Source: Echinicola sp. 20G (GTDB taxonomy: Bacteria; Bacteroidota; Bacteroidia; Cytophagales; Cyclobacteriaceae). Taken from it: 64,000 bases of DNA. This document shows, piece by piece, positions 37,308-46,821 of the stretch (position 1 is its first letter; every line of letters starts with the position of its first letter). A program made the translations under genes and the position numbers. The notes below the pieces were generated by a model. It saw only the letters and a program-made list of their open reading frames with translations, made no database searches and had not been told where the DNA came from. Location of the stretch: NCBI RefSeq assembly GCF_015533855.1, contig NZ_AP024154.1, forward strand, positions 933,001-997,000, given 5' to 3'.

Positions 37308-37567
37308 TTGGATTGGGATTTGCTGATTAAAGATTCATTTGCCCTATTATTCGCAGCACAATTAAAAATGTCACAGTAATTTAAAAAATATTAAATAATC
37401 TTTTGACAATCTACCGTTTAGGGCCGTATCCATAGCCCCATACCACTGACAAATTCAGGTTTCAAGAAATGTTTGACCCTTTTCAATTCAAAAAAATCCC
37501 TAAAAATTAAGCTAGAATGGAGGGAGCAATGGGAAAGCCAACTTTCAGAAAAATTGGCGGTCGCCTC

Positions 37568-38065
37568 TTAAGTTTCCAGCCCTAAATCCTTTAGCATCCA
37601 AATGGAACAGGTAAAGTGTCCCGTATCGCCCAAAGGCTTTTCTAGCCGAATAAAACCTTGTCGCTCATAAAGCTTGACAGCATTTTCAAATTCTGGAATA
37701 CTTTCTATGTACAAGTTGCCGAAACCAAAAGCCTGGGCACTCTCCATGCATTTGTCCATCAGTGCCTTGCCAATCCCCTTCCCTCTTGCTCCTGAAGAAA
37801 GGTAGAATTTTACCATTTCAGCGACATTTGGAGGTAGCCCCTCAGTAGGATAAACGCCACAGCAACCCAAAACTTCACCTTCTTTTTCGGCTACATAAAA
37901 GATGGATTTCGGGGTCTTTTCAAAAAGCCCGAATAAATCCTCCATTTCAGGGTCAGCAAAAACTGTCCCTTCTCTAGGAGCATCAAATTCTACAAAAACA
38001 TTTTGTATCAACTCTTTGACAGCTAGATTATCTTTCTTTTGTATGGGCCTATAGGTGATGTTCAT
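37568..38065 (-). CDS. GNAT-family N-acetyltransferase
   Basis: The 165-residue single-domain enzyme transfers an acetyl group from acetyl-CoA. The acetyl-CoA loop reads SGARGKGIGKALMDK (91-105), preceded by the strand AEMVKFYLS and followed by the YERQGF motif near 138. The length is typical. The substrate is unknown. It stands alone, with 260 bp to the ECF sigma gene downstream and 133 bp to the PL1 gene upstream, and probably has its own promoter at 38093-38100. It seems unrelated to pectin use. A weak GC-rich hairpin (GGCG/CGCC, with T-rich sequence) lies just past the stop. Confidence 0.87.
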   Translation of the reverse strand: MNITYRPIQKKDNLAVKELIQNVFVEFDAPREGTVFADPEMEDLFGLFEKTPKSIFYVAEKEGEVLGCCGVYPTEGLPPNVAEMVKFYLSSGARGKGIGKALMDKCMESAQAFGFGNLYIESIPEFENAVKLYERQGFIRLEKPLGDTGHFTCSIWMLKDLGLET

Positions 38066-38092
38066 CTTCGGAAGCTAAAAGTTCTAAAAGAA

Positions 38093-38100
38093 CAAAGATA
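38093..38100 (-). promoter_or_regulatory. Probable -7 promoter box of the GNAT gene
   Basis: The minus strand reads TATCTTTG, an exact match to the Bacteroidota -7 consensus TAnnTTTG, 28 nt before the GNAT start codon. No TTG lies at the expected -33 distance. Confidence 0.4.
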
Positions 38101-38198
38101 AAAAAATCTTCCACCCCATTGAGCTAACCAAAACCCAACGAAGCAGAAGACCTCAGATGATAAAAAGTAACCAATGAATTTCTTGTTAATTGCTTTGG

Positions 38199-39893
38199 CT
38201 ATTCCTTTTGATACCGCTTCGCCAAAGTATCTATATTATTGGAAGCATTGCTCCAGTCAATCACGCGATCAATTGGGATGGCATTGATATACTTTTCGAT
38301 ATTATCGTAACCATCTCCATTCAGGTCCTTTGTGGCGTCCGAAGGATCATTGGGATCCAATCCTGCTGCTGTTTCCCATTCATCGGGCATTCCATCTTGA
38401 TCAGAATCTTGATAAGGTTTTCCATCATATGTTGGATACCCTCCCACTTGACTAATGTCTGTAATGATACCTTTTTTATATGAATCCTCTTCTAACCTCC
38501 TACTTCCACCTACCAAAAACTCCTGACCAACATGTATTTTACCATCCTCCTGGTACTTGATCTTCCCAGTTCTGACTTGGTTCACGATTCTTGCATCTAC
38601 TGGATCTCTTTTGGGCAGGATGGCCCCTACATTCTCCAAAACAAAATCATAAGCTTTCTCAGCACTCATCATGGTTACCCGGGCCATGGCAAATGGCTGC
38701 TTCACTCGGATAAACGGTTCATATGTTTTGGTCAAATCAGGCTTACCATCCACTTGCACCCCTCCATTCCAGTTGTCTAAATTGATGGCATCATATCCTT
38801 CCATGATATTGCCCTTTACATGAACCCTTCCCAGAATGATACTGTCTTTGACCGCCCGATCTCCTTCTGGTTTGATGATGCGATATCCCACGGGATCATC
38901 CTTGGGTGTCATCGGTCCTGGCTTAAAATAATTATTGATGATATTGTAATAAGATCGGTGATCCCCTCCATCAATGGTTCGGTACCACCAGTTGAAAATG
39001 ACATTATTGACGAAACCAAAATCTCCATACATCCCCACTGAAGCATTTCTGGCTATATTACTTGCCCACAGGTTCCGCATAAAAGTACTGTTCAGTCCCC
39101 CAATCGTACTTCCAAAAGCATGGTTATAGGTATCCAGAGCTTCCGCAAAAATTGAATTTTGAATGGTGACATTGACGGTAGGCAGCTTGTGCTCCTTACC
39201 GTCAGCATCTACATACATGTGCCTATACATGGACATGTTTTCATCTAAGCCCCAAGTGGAAGACACATGATCGATGATGATGTTTCCAATCCCATTTCCT
39301 CCCAGGGCATCATCTCTGAAACGAACATCCGTCTGCCCTCTCCTAAAACGCATATGCCGAATCACTACATCGTGAGTATCGATCAGCACCGATGCTCCTG
39401 CAATACAGACTCCATCTCCGGGTGCGGTCTGGCCTGCAATGGTAATATATGGTGCTTTGATATTCACAGGTCTTTTCAAGTCAATAATCCCTGCCACATT
39501 GAAGACCACATACCTTGCTCCGCCGGCTTCGCAAGCTTCCCTGAAAGTCCCTTTTCCACTATCCTCGAGACTGGTCACCACAAATACTTTTCCTCCGCGA
39601 CCTCCAAACGAAAAGGCCCCTCCTCCTTCAGCTCCGGGGAAGGCGGGAATCTTCGCCTGAGGTAAATCCCCAGGAGTGGCTGCCCATGGAATATATGGTT
39701 TGCCTTTGCTAATGTCTGCTTTCACCGCTGGCCAAGCCTTTTTCCATGCAGCCTCCACATGTGCTTCGATCTCAGCTTGTTCTTGGTCAATCTCCTCCTG
39801 AACCTGAGGAGGAATTTCCGGATATTGGGCTTTTAGGGTTAATGATGTGAAAAAAGCCAAGAAGAATAACAGGTAGTGAAGGCGCTTCTTCAT
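38199..39893 (-). CDS. PL1-family pectate lyase (third of three)
   Basis: The 564-residue enzyme starts at the ATG at 39893, which begins the signal peptide (MKKRLHYLLFFLAFF, cleavage after LKA). A longer frame to 39950 overlaps SusD by 8 bp and would put 19 residues before the signal. The plan equals the other two copies: a helical N-terminal segment (QYPEIPPQVQ, longer and more acidic here), a PL1 beta-helix with ITIAGQTAPGDG and IDHVSSTWGLDE, the probable catalytic Arg in ARNASVG, and a calcium tail (DSDQDGMPDEWE, DLNGDGYDNIEKY). It follows SusD in the upper SusCD operon. One difference stands out: the Arg motif reads RNA where the other copies read RNP. Confidence 0.91.
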   Translation of the reverse strand: MKKRLHYLLFFLAFFTSLTLKAQYPEIPPQVQEEIDQEQAEIEAHVEAAWKKAWPAVKADISKGKPYIPWAATPGDLPQAKIPAFPGAEGGGAFSFGGRGGKVFVVTSLEDSGKGTFREACEAGGARYVVFNVAGIIDLKRPVNIKAPYITIAGQTAPGDGVCIAGASVLIDTHDVVIRHMRFRRGQTDVRFRDDALGGNGIGNIIIDHVSSTWGLDENMSMYRHMYVDADGKEHKLPTVNVTIQNSIFAEALDTYNHAFGSTIGGLNSTFMRNLWASNIARNASVGMYGDFGFVNNVIFNWWYRTIDGGDHRSYYNIINNYFKPGPMTPKDDPVGYRIIKPEGDRAVKDSIILGRVHVKGNIMEGYDAINLDNWNGGVQVDGKPDLTKTYEPFIRVKQPFAMARVTMMSAEKAYDFVLENVGAILPKRDPVDARIVNQVRTGKIKYQEDGKIHVGQEFLVGGSRRLEEDSYKKGIITDISQVGGYPTYDGKPYQDSDQDGMPDEWETAAGLDPNDPSDATKDLNGDGYDNIEKYINAIPIDRVIDWSNASNNIDTLAKRYQKE

Positions 39894-39942
39894 TTCTAAT
39901 TGAAGGGTAAAACAGGGCTGAAAGCAGCCCTGTGTAACATTT

Positions 39943-41568
39943 CTATTCATAAGCTGGATTTTGTGGATAATCCCCTGCGTCCAGTGCGATAGCAGAAAGT
40001 GGGATAGGTCTTAATATTTTATAATTGCCATTTGCTCCCAAAAATGGATCAGTGCCCCCATCATTGATGGATTTGATGTCCGGGTTGCGCACTTTGGTAT
40101 ATTCCATCAGCTTGCCAGTTCTTTTAAGGTCTAGCCACCTTAAGCCCTCACCTGCCAATTCGCGTGCACGTTCTTCCAAAATAAAATCCAAGTCTACAGA
40201 AGCCACTTCCATGGACGCTTCTGCCCCTGGAGCAGCAGCCCTTCTTCTTACCTCATTTACTCGGTTGACCGCTTCACCGGCATTTCCTGCTTGAAGATAG
40301 GCTTCCGCGGCAATCAGGTACGTTTCTCCCAATCTTGCCAAATACAAATCATGGGTATACCGAATATCCGGTAATTGGACCCTGTCAAACTTCTTCAATG
40401 CTGGAAAATCTACTTGGTTCAGCACATCCCACCAGTGTCCATCGATAGGGGAGATGATTGTCTCACTTCTCATCGGAGAGGCCGCTCGCCAAGCGGTGGT
40501 GTCTGCCAATTGCTGCGCCGTTCTGGGGTAATAGTAAGCTACTGGGCTGTTATCAGGGTTCAACAAATAACCGGTATAAGGATTGGTTTTTATATTTAGA
40601 AATGTCCCCTCAAAGCGGGTATCGTTATCCTCAAAAAGGGTAAAAAGATACTCGGTCGGGTGAAGTGCATTTTTTTTGTTTACACCATCATTGCTTCCCT
40701 GTACCAGAGGACCCCATGCATAATCCCAATTGTGCGCTGGAGAATTTTGGGTCGAGGCATCAGCGTATTGAATCGACCAAAGCACTTCTTCATTATTGTC
40801 ATTTTGGTATTCAAAGATTTCATCGAAAGACAAGCTCAGGCCTTGACCTCCTATGGCCGCATCAGCCAATACAGCAGCTTCTGTAAAATCCGCTGCCGAA
40901 CCGCCATTTGCGGTATCATACCCTCTTGTCAAATAAACCTTGGCCAGTATATGCTGGGCCACACGCTTAGTAACCCTACCAAAATCTGCCTGACTTTCCG
41001 GCAAAACCCCAATTGTAGCACTCAATTCACTAATGATAAAATCGTACACTTCACTAGCTGGATCCCTTTCAAAAGTCACAATGGGCTCACTAATTAAGTC
41101 AGTAACCAAGGTGACATCACCAAAATTCTGAACCAATAGGAAATAATAGAAAGCCCGAATGGTCCTTACCTCTGCTATCCTTGTTTCCAAATCAGTAAAA
41201 GGCTCAGTTTGGTCTGAATAACTTAAGGCCATATTGGCAATTTGTACACTTTGGTAAAGGGTCTTGAAAAGGTATTCCACCTGGCTGTTTCCAGGAGTAA
41301 GTGTTTGATATGAGGCCAAGCCTATGGGAACTTCTGCATGGGCGTTAAAGAACAAATCTGTTCCGGCACAAAACACATAAGGAGTGGGTTGGTACACATC
41401 CCTCAGAGTAGCATAGGCTGCATTCACCAAGCCTTCATAACCTGCTTGGCTTCCATAATAATTTTGGGCTGTTGTGTTGCCTAGGTTTTCTTCATCCAGA
41501 AAACCTGAACAGCTGGTCATCCCTATGCCCAATACAATGATATATATGATTGATTTTACGCTCTTCAT
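39943..41568 (-). CDS. SusD/RagB-family surface glycan-binding lipoprotein
   Basis: The 541-residue lipoprotein starts at the ATG at 41568, 4 bp after the SusC stop (the longer frame to 41592 overlaps SusC). The lipobox ends near Cys20 (GIGMTSC, then SGFLDE). The SusD N-terminal region shows RTIRAFYYFLLVQNFGDVTLV near 135, and the C-terminal RagB part shows ARLGETYLIAAEAYLQAGN and LAGEGLRWLDLKRTG. It should be the ligand-binding lid of the SusC protein at 41573. PL1 follows, 49 bp downstream of its stop. Together they form a compact pectin-uptake unit separate from the one at 20882-28331. Confidence 0.92.
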   Translation of the reverse strand: MKSVKSIIYIIVLGIGMTSCSGFLDEENLGNTTAQNYYGSQAGYEGLVNAAYATLRDVYQPTPYVFCAGTDLFFNAHAEVPIGLASYQTLTPGNSQVEYLFKTLYQSVQIANMALSYSDQTEPFTDLETRIAEVRTIRAFYYFLLVQNFGDVTLVTDLISEPIVTFERDPASEVYDFIISELSATIGVLPESQADFGRVTKRVAQHILAKVYLTRGYDTANGGSAADFTEAAVLADAAIGGQGLSLSFDEIFEYQNDNNEEVLWSIQYADASTQNSPAHNWDYAWGPLVQGSNDGVNKKNALHPTEYLFTLFEDNDTRFEGTFLNIKTNPYTGYLLNPDNSPVAYYYPRTAQQLADTTAWRAASPMRSETIISPIDGHWWDVLNQVDFPALKKFDRVQLPDIRYTHDLYLARLGETYLIAAEAYLQAGNAGEAVNRVNEVRRRAAAPGAEASMEVASVDLDFILEERARELAGEGLRWLDLKRTGKLMEYTKVRNPDIKSINDGGTDPFLGANGNYKILRPIPLSAIALDAGDYPQNPAYE

Positions 41569-41572
41569 GATT

Positions 41573-44500
41573 TTAGAATTTAATGTTTGCACCTAGCTGG
41601 TAAACCGTATAAGAAGTGTTGGTTGCATCCACACCGGACATCGAAGCGCCCGCCCATTCTGGGTCAAACCCCTCATAGTTTGTAAACAAGAAGGGATTCA
41701 AAGCATTTGCGTATACTCGAAGTTCAGTAACACCGAATTTTTCAAGAGCACCAGGGGCAAAATTGTAACCCAGGGTAATATTCTGAATCCGCACAAATGA
41801 AGCATCCTTATTGAAACCTGGATAACCATAATCTTCCGAGTCTTCACCCCAGTATTGGCCAGTATAACTTGGTTGTGGGTGGGTATTGGAATAGCGTGCT
41901 TCTGAAATAGGATTTTCTCTCAAATAATAAGGTACATCTAGGATGACTTTACTGTTAAAATCTGTGAACTCGCCATGGAAAGGGCTGTACAGAAAAACAC
42001 CCTGTTTGGTATACACCGTGGCAAACAGATCCCAATTTTTGTACCTGAAGTTCGTCATAAATGTACCTATCCAGTCCGGTGCAGGAGAACCCAAAACAGT
42101 CATATCATTATCAATATCGATGTTTCCATCGCCGTTCAGGTCTTTTACTTTGGCGGTACCTTCCAAGGCTTGCTGATCAGCTGCAGGCAACTCTTCGCGT
42201 TGCCACACTCCGTCAAAAACCATCGCATAAACCACATTCACCGGTTGGCCAATAAACCATCTATTGGGCACATCATCTTCCTTCTTGCCATATAACTCTA
42301 CGATCTTATTGGTATTTTTTGAAAAGATAAAATTGGTTTCCCAAGTGAAATCTCCCCTTTCAATATTGACCGTTTTCAACTGTAACTCAACCCCTCTGTT
42401 ACTCACCGAACCCACATTATCAATCATAGAGGCCCATCCAGTCGGCATGGCCAACTTTCTTTCCATCAGTAGGTTGAGAGAAAGGCGATCATACACATTG
42501 ACCTCACCACTGATTCTGTTTTTCAAGAAACCAAAATCTGCCCCAAAATTCCACTCTCTGGTCCGCTCCCAAGTCAAATTGGAATTGGCAATGGCATTGG
42601 GCACGAACCCGTCGGCAGTGGTGCCATCCCAGTCATAATAGGTCTGTCTATTCAGCGAGGACTGGGTAGAATATGCGGGAATATTATTGTTTCCCGTATA
42701 GCCATAACTGACACGAAGTTTCAAATTATCAACCACGGAAGAGGTTTTCAGAAAAGGCTCCTCGGTCATTCTCCAGGCTACAGCCGCAGAAGGGAAGGAA
42801 GCCCATTTGTTGTCTTCGGAAAGCTTGGAAGACCCATCCCATCTGATGGTACCGGTAACCAGGAATTTATCCTTGTAGGAATAATTTACCCTATTGGTGA
42901 ACGACAGTAAGGTGTTTTTGCTGTAGGAAGTGGTAGCATCTCTTTGAGGGGCACTTTGGACATTGTACCACAAAGAATTGAAAGGCACATCCCGCCCATA
43001 GGCAAAGGCACTTTCCAACCTGTTTAGCTGGGAAGATTGAATGAAGTCATAAGAAATTCGATGATCATTGAACTCCTTTGTGATATTCATTTGATTGTCC
43101 CAAATGTATGAAAGGTTGTTATCATTCCACATCCTGGCCACTGAGATCGACCTTGTCGCAAAACGATCAAAATATTCTCCTGTTCTACCAAATTTAGCAT
43201 TGGGCGAGAAAGTAGAACTGAATGTGATTCCTTTTACCGGTGTGAACCTTAAGTAAAAATTGGTAATGGCATAGAATTGCTCTTCATTATATTGAGACCC
43301 GCTTTCCAAAAAAGCGTAGGGATTGACATTGCCCGAAATACCAATCATTGGAGATTGGATGACATTGCCTTCCTCATCAAAAGCAGGTGCATAAGTAGGC
43401 ATTCTAAAAAGCTGCTGCGTATAGCCTTGGCGGGAAATCAACTCTCTATTTGAAAAAGCCAAGTTGATATTAGCGCCAATAGCAAACATATCATTAGGTC
43501 TAGCATCTACACTGGCCTTGAAATTATATTTCTTGTACCACTGTCCTTCCACATTACCATCATCCCCTTGATAGCCAAAACCAACCACGTAACTCACTTT
43601 ATCTGATGCGCCAGAAGCTGACACAAAATGGTTTTGCTGAATGCTGGGTTTTAAGAAAGCATCCAACCAGTCTGTCCCCCTTCTGTTGGTAAGTGCTTCT
43701 TCCCAATAGTTGCCTCCATCCTCTGTTTCTACATTAGGAAAGCCATAGGTAGGAGAATCCACTATGGGATTACCTTGGACCAAATCACGGGTCACTTGCC
43801 TGTCCCTGTTCCACTGCACACTGGCATCGTAACTGTTCAGGAAGTTGGGCATATTGGTAAAGTTCCTGATGCCCACAAAGCCTGAATAGGAAAAAGTAGG
43901 TTTTTGATTTTGAATTCCAGCTCCTGACTTGGTGGTGACAATCACTACACCATTGGATCCCCTTGAACCATAAATGGCGGTGGAAGAAGCATCCTTTAGG
44001 ATATCTATCCGGTCAATGTCATTGGGGTTCAAAAAGTCAATATTATCGGTCATTACTCCATCTACTACATAAAGTGGAGCTCCACCAGTCAAGGAATTGG
44101 CACCGCGAATCTGGATGTCGAATCCACTACCCACAGAGCCTGTGCGCTGCGTGATATTAACCCCTGCTGCATTTGCCTGCAATGCTTTCATCGGATTGGT
44201 AGATCCCACGCTATTGAGTTCCCTGCTCCCAATGGATGATACAGCTCCCGTCAGGTCTTTTTTCTTTACTTCTCCATAACCAACTACCACCACTTCATCC
44301 AAAGCCGATAAATCGCTTTCCAACACCACATCAATGATGGTTTGATTCCCAACCTCAATCACCTTATTCTTAAAACCTATATATGAAATGATCAACGTAG
44401 CTCCTTCAGGAACATCAAGGGAGTAATGGCCTTCAATGTCGGTCACGGTACCATTTGAGGTACCTTCCACTAAAACAGAAGCTCCAATCAAAGGCTCTCC

Positions 44501-44947
44501 ATCGCTATCCGTGACTTTGCCGGTGACGGTAATGTCATAGATCTCTTCCTCTGGAGCGGAGGCCAGCTGTTCTATTTTTACATTGATTTGATCATCGACC
44601 TGCTTAAACCTTAAAGGTGAGCTTTGGGAAATTTGTACCAGCAGGTCATAAAGCTTGATATTGTTATCTTGGATGGTGAAGCGTTGAGGAAGCTCCAAAG
44701 CCTTACGATCATAAACAAACTTAAATCCGGTCTTTGACTCAATCTCATCAAAGACCTCCTGGGTGTCCGCACCACTGAAGTTTACTGAAAGGACTACATT
44801 TAAATCCTTTTCCTGACTTCTCATGGCCATCATTTGGGTAGGAAAATGCCCTTGTGTATTCACCGCCAAAATTGGACTGGAGTAGGCCAAAAAGGCTAGT
44901 AGCAACACCCTACATAACCAACGGCATTTGAGTATTTTTTCATTCAT
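41573..44947 (-). CDS. SusC/RagA-family TonB-dependent oligosaccharide transporter with STN signalling domain
   Basis: The 1124-residue outer-membrane protein has, in order: a signal peptide to about residue 29; an STN domain (about 48-125, with EVFDEIESKTGFKFVYD); a CarboxypepD_reg-like domain (about 140-217, GKVTDSDGEPLIGASVLVEG); a plug (about 220-350, EVVVVGYGEVKKKDLTGAV, GSNGVVIVTTKSG); and a C-terminal barrel ending YQLGANIKF. The STN domain and the FecR-like gene 58 bp upstream indicate trans-envelope signalling. SusD starts 4 bp after its stop, which suggests translational coupling. The associated PL1 lyase makes unsaturated oligogalacturonides the most likely cargo; this is inference. 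The short 58-bp gap to FecR leaves little room for a separate promoter. Confidence 0.94.
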   Translation of the reverse strand: MNEKILKCRWLCRVLLLAFLAYSSPILAVNTQGHFPTQMMAMRSQEKDLNVVLSVNFSGADTQEVFDEIESKTGFKFVYDRKALELPQRFTIQDNNIKLYDLLVQISQSSPLRFKQVDDQINVKIEQLASAPEEEIYDITVTGKVTDSDGEPLIGASVLVEGTSNGTVTDIEGHYSLDVPEGATLIISYIGFKNKVIEVGNQTIIDVVLESDLSALDEVVVVGYGEVKKKDLTGAVSSIGSRELNSVGSTNPMKALQANAAGVNITQRTGSVGSGFDIQIRGANSLTGGAPLYVVDGVMTDNIDFLNPNDIDRIDILKDASSTAIYGSRGSNGVVIVTTKSGAGIQNQKPTFSYSGFVGIRNFTNMPNFLNSYDASVQWNRDRQVTRDLVQGNPIVDSPTYGFPNVETEDGGNYWEEALTNRRGTDWLDAFLKPSIQQNHFVSASGASDKVSYVVGFGYQGDDGNVEGQWYKKYNFKASVDARPNDMFAIGANINLAFSNRELISRQGYTQQLFRMPTYAPAFDEEGNVIQSPMIGISGNVNPYAFLESGSQYNEEQFYAITNFYLRFTPVKGITFSSTFSPNAKFGRTGEYFDRFATRSISVARMWNDNNLSYIWDNQMNITKEFNDHRISYDFIQSSQLNRLESAFAYGRDVPFNSLWYNVQSAPQRDATTSYSKNTLLSFTNRVNYSYKDKFLVTGTIRWDGSSKLSEDNKWASFPSAAVAWRMTEEPFLKTSSVVDNLKLRVSYGYTGNNNIPAYSTQSSLNRQTYYDWDGTTADGFVPNAIANSNLTWERTREWNFGADFGFLKNRISGEVNVYDRLSLNLLMERKLAMPTGWASMIDNVGSVSNRGVELQLKTVNIERGDFTWETNFIFSKNTNKIVELYGKKEDDVPNRWFIGQPVNVVYAMVFDGVWQREELPAADQQALEGTAKVKDLNGDGNIDIDNDMTVLGSPAPDWIGTFMTNFRYKNWDLFATVYTKQGVFLYSPFHGEFTDFNSKVILDVPYYLRENPISEARYSNTHPQPSYTGQYWGEDSEDYGYPGFNKDASFVRIQNITLGYNFAPGALEKFGVTELRVYANALNPFLFTNYEGFDPEWAGASMSGVDATNTSYTVYQLGANIKF

Positions 44948-45005
44948 AATTTTGGGTTGTTAATTGATTAATGTTCTATTACGAGCGGGTTCTCTTAGGT
45001 TTTAG

Positions 45006-46040
45006 CTAGAATTTTAGGGTTACATTTTTATCATCGATTTTATATTTAACATCATACATGAATTGTAGGCCAGTAAGGATATCCTCCAGCTTTTCGTTTT
45101 CGTAGCGTCCATTGATCTTCCAGTCTTTTGGTGTCTCCCCATATACCTGAAAGTCTACGCCATACCATTTTCCCAATCGGTCTATAAACGCTTCAAATTG
45201 GGTATCCTTAAACACGATCACTCCGTCTTTCCAGGCTGTCACTGCCTGCACATCAAACTCACTTTTAGAATAGTTTTTTTCCTGTTCTTGGTATTGAAGT
45301 TCTTCTCCCGGAACAAGGATATTATCCGGTAAATCGGGCATCCTTACTTTTACCTTTCCTGTCACCAAGGATACTTTGACATCGGAAGTGTATTTATCAG
45401 ACTTTACATTAAAGGAAGTTCCCAGCACTTGGGTTTGAAGTGATCCAGTGGTAACGGTAAAGGGTCTAGAAGCATCATGGGTCACTTCAAAAAAAGCTTC
45501 TCCTTCTAAGATTACTTCTCTTTCTTTGGTATTAAAATGTTCTGGGAATCTTAATTTACTCTCATAATTCAGGTGCACCTTGCTCCCATCCGGCAAGACG
45601 ATAATTGACTTTCTACCCCTTGGATTTTCTGCCGACTTCCAGGCCACCTCCTCCAAGATGGTTTCTTCTTGAAAAGGAGCTATCACTTTGTCTGCCAATA
45701 GGGCAACCATCAGGCTAAAAAGTAATATAGCGGCCACTCTTAACCATTGTCTTGAATGGGGAATATTTCGAGAATCATTCGCTGGCTTATTGGGCCTGTG
45801 GTCCACTGCCACCACCCGACTTAAAAGGTCATCAAGTTCATCCTCTTCCAAAGTATGTTGTGGCAGGTGTAAGCGCTCCACAAATTCCTTTGCTTTCAAA
45901 AACTCATCCTTCTGTTCAGCATGTTCTTGAAGCCACTTTTCCCAAAAGCTATTTCTTTCACCAACAGGTTCATGAACCCAATCGACAAAATCCCTTCTGG
46001 CTATTAATTGATAAAATATATGTTTATGATCTTTGCTCAC
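45006..46040 (-). CDS. FecR-family anti-sigma factor
   Basis: The 344-residue protein starts with GTG at 46040. A cytoplasmic part (1-98) precedes one membrane span (99-117), a periplasmic FecR domain (about 130-225; RKSIIVLPDGSKVHLNYES and VILEGEAFFEVTHD) and a C-terminal DUF4974 domain (about 270-340, FEAFIDRLGKWYGVDFQV). It should hold the sigma factor from 46821 until SusC at 44947 signals. Compared with the paralogue at 26542 it sits much closer to its SusC (58 bp against 121 bp). The AT-rich 115-bp gap to the sigma gene shows no terminator. Confidence 0.9.
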   Translation of the reverse strand: MSKDHKHIFYQLIARRDFVDWVHEPVGERNSFWEKWLQEHAEQKDEFLKAKEFVERLHLPQHTLEEDELDDLLSRVVAVDHRPNKPANDSRNIPHSRQWLRVAAILLFSLMVALLADKVIAPFQEETILEEVAWKSAENPRGRKSIIVLPDGSKVHLNYESKLRFPEHFNTKEREVILEGEAFFEVTHDASRPFTVTTGSLQTQVLGTSFNVKSDKYTSDVKVSLVTGKVKVRMPDLPDNILVPGEELQYQEQEKNYSKSEFDVQAVTAWKDGVIVFKDTQFEAFIDRLGKWYGVDFQVYGETPKDWKINGRYENEKLEDILTGLQFMYDVKYKIDDKNVTLKF

Positions 46041-46155
46041 TTTTGTACTGTCTTTACTTATACAAGGGAGCAGTTCTGAAAATGATACCGGGTTTTCAGA
46101 AAAAATTTTATTTATTTTTTAAAAACCCTTCTAAATGATCATTCAATGGCATTTT

Positions 46156-46821
46156 TTAAGAGCGAAATTCTGAGAAAGTCAGGAGCAGATACAGTACAAA
46201 ATATTTCCTCAAATGGGCCAAGCCTCTGTATATTAACCTTCTGGCTGAAGAAACATGGGAAAAATCAAAAATCACCGCAATCTGATCATAGCTAAGCCCT
46301 TCAAAGTAAAAATAATAAATGGCTTCGCGCTCTTTGGGATCCAACTGGCGAAGGGCTTCATTTAACCTGAATATTTGCTCTTTCTCTAACTGCTGATTAA
46401 TGTATACCGTTTCATAAGAAAGCTCCACCGGAAACTTCCTAAAATCAAATGCACTTTCCTTAACAATCTGCTTATTTTGTTTTTTTAAGTCGGCTAGAAT
46501 CCTCCGCTTAAATGATTTGAAAAGGTAGGGTTTGATGGCATCGGTAGGGCCAAGCTTTTCCCGCTTCTGTCGAATGTAAATAAAAAAGTCCTGCAGGCAA
46601 TCTTTGACCAAACTATGGTCAGCTGTAAGTTGACAGCCAAAATTGAAAAGTGTATTGGCGTATTTCTTATAGATTATGATAAAGGCATTTTCATCTCCCT
46701 TTCTAAACAAATCCCAAAGCTCCTTCTCAGAAGAACTAATCGGCACCTTCTTTCCTCTTCTTTCAGCATCCAGCCCATTGGCCGTTTTACTTGTTTTGGG
46801 TAAACTGTCCGGTAAATACAT
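46156..46821 (-). CDS. ECF RNA polymerase sigma factor (FecI-like)
   Basis: The 221-residue protein starts at the ATG at 46821 (a TTG at 46839 adds six residues). An extra N-terminal tail of about 35 residues precedes region 2 (DENAFIIIYKKYANTLFNFG, then VKDCLQDFFIYIRQKR). Region 4 follows (LRQLDPKEREAIYYFYFEG, SYDQIAVIFDFSHVSSARR). It pairs with the FecR-type gene downstream and should activate the upper SusCD operon. The extended N-terminus distinguishes it from the 190-residue paralogue at 27759. The 105-bp gap before 46945 shows no recognisable -7 box. Confidence 0.88.
   Translation of the reverse strand: MYLPDSLPKTSKTANGLDAERRGKKVPISSSEKELWDLFRKGDENAFIIIYKKYANTLFNFGCQLTADHSLVKDCLQDFFIYIRQKREKLGPTDAIKPYLFKSFKRRILADLKKQNKQIVKESAFDFRKFPVELSYETVYINQQLEKEQIFRLNEALRQLDPKEREAIYYFYFEGLSYDQIAVIFDFSHVSSARRLIYRGLAHLRKYFVLYLLLTFSEFRS

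Noticed and set aside
37551..37567. Hairpin GGCG/CGCC as a firm terminator of the GNAT gene
   Set aside because: The loop would be only two bases and the stem four base pairs; too weak to list as a feature.
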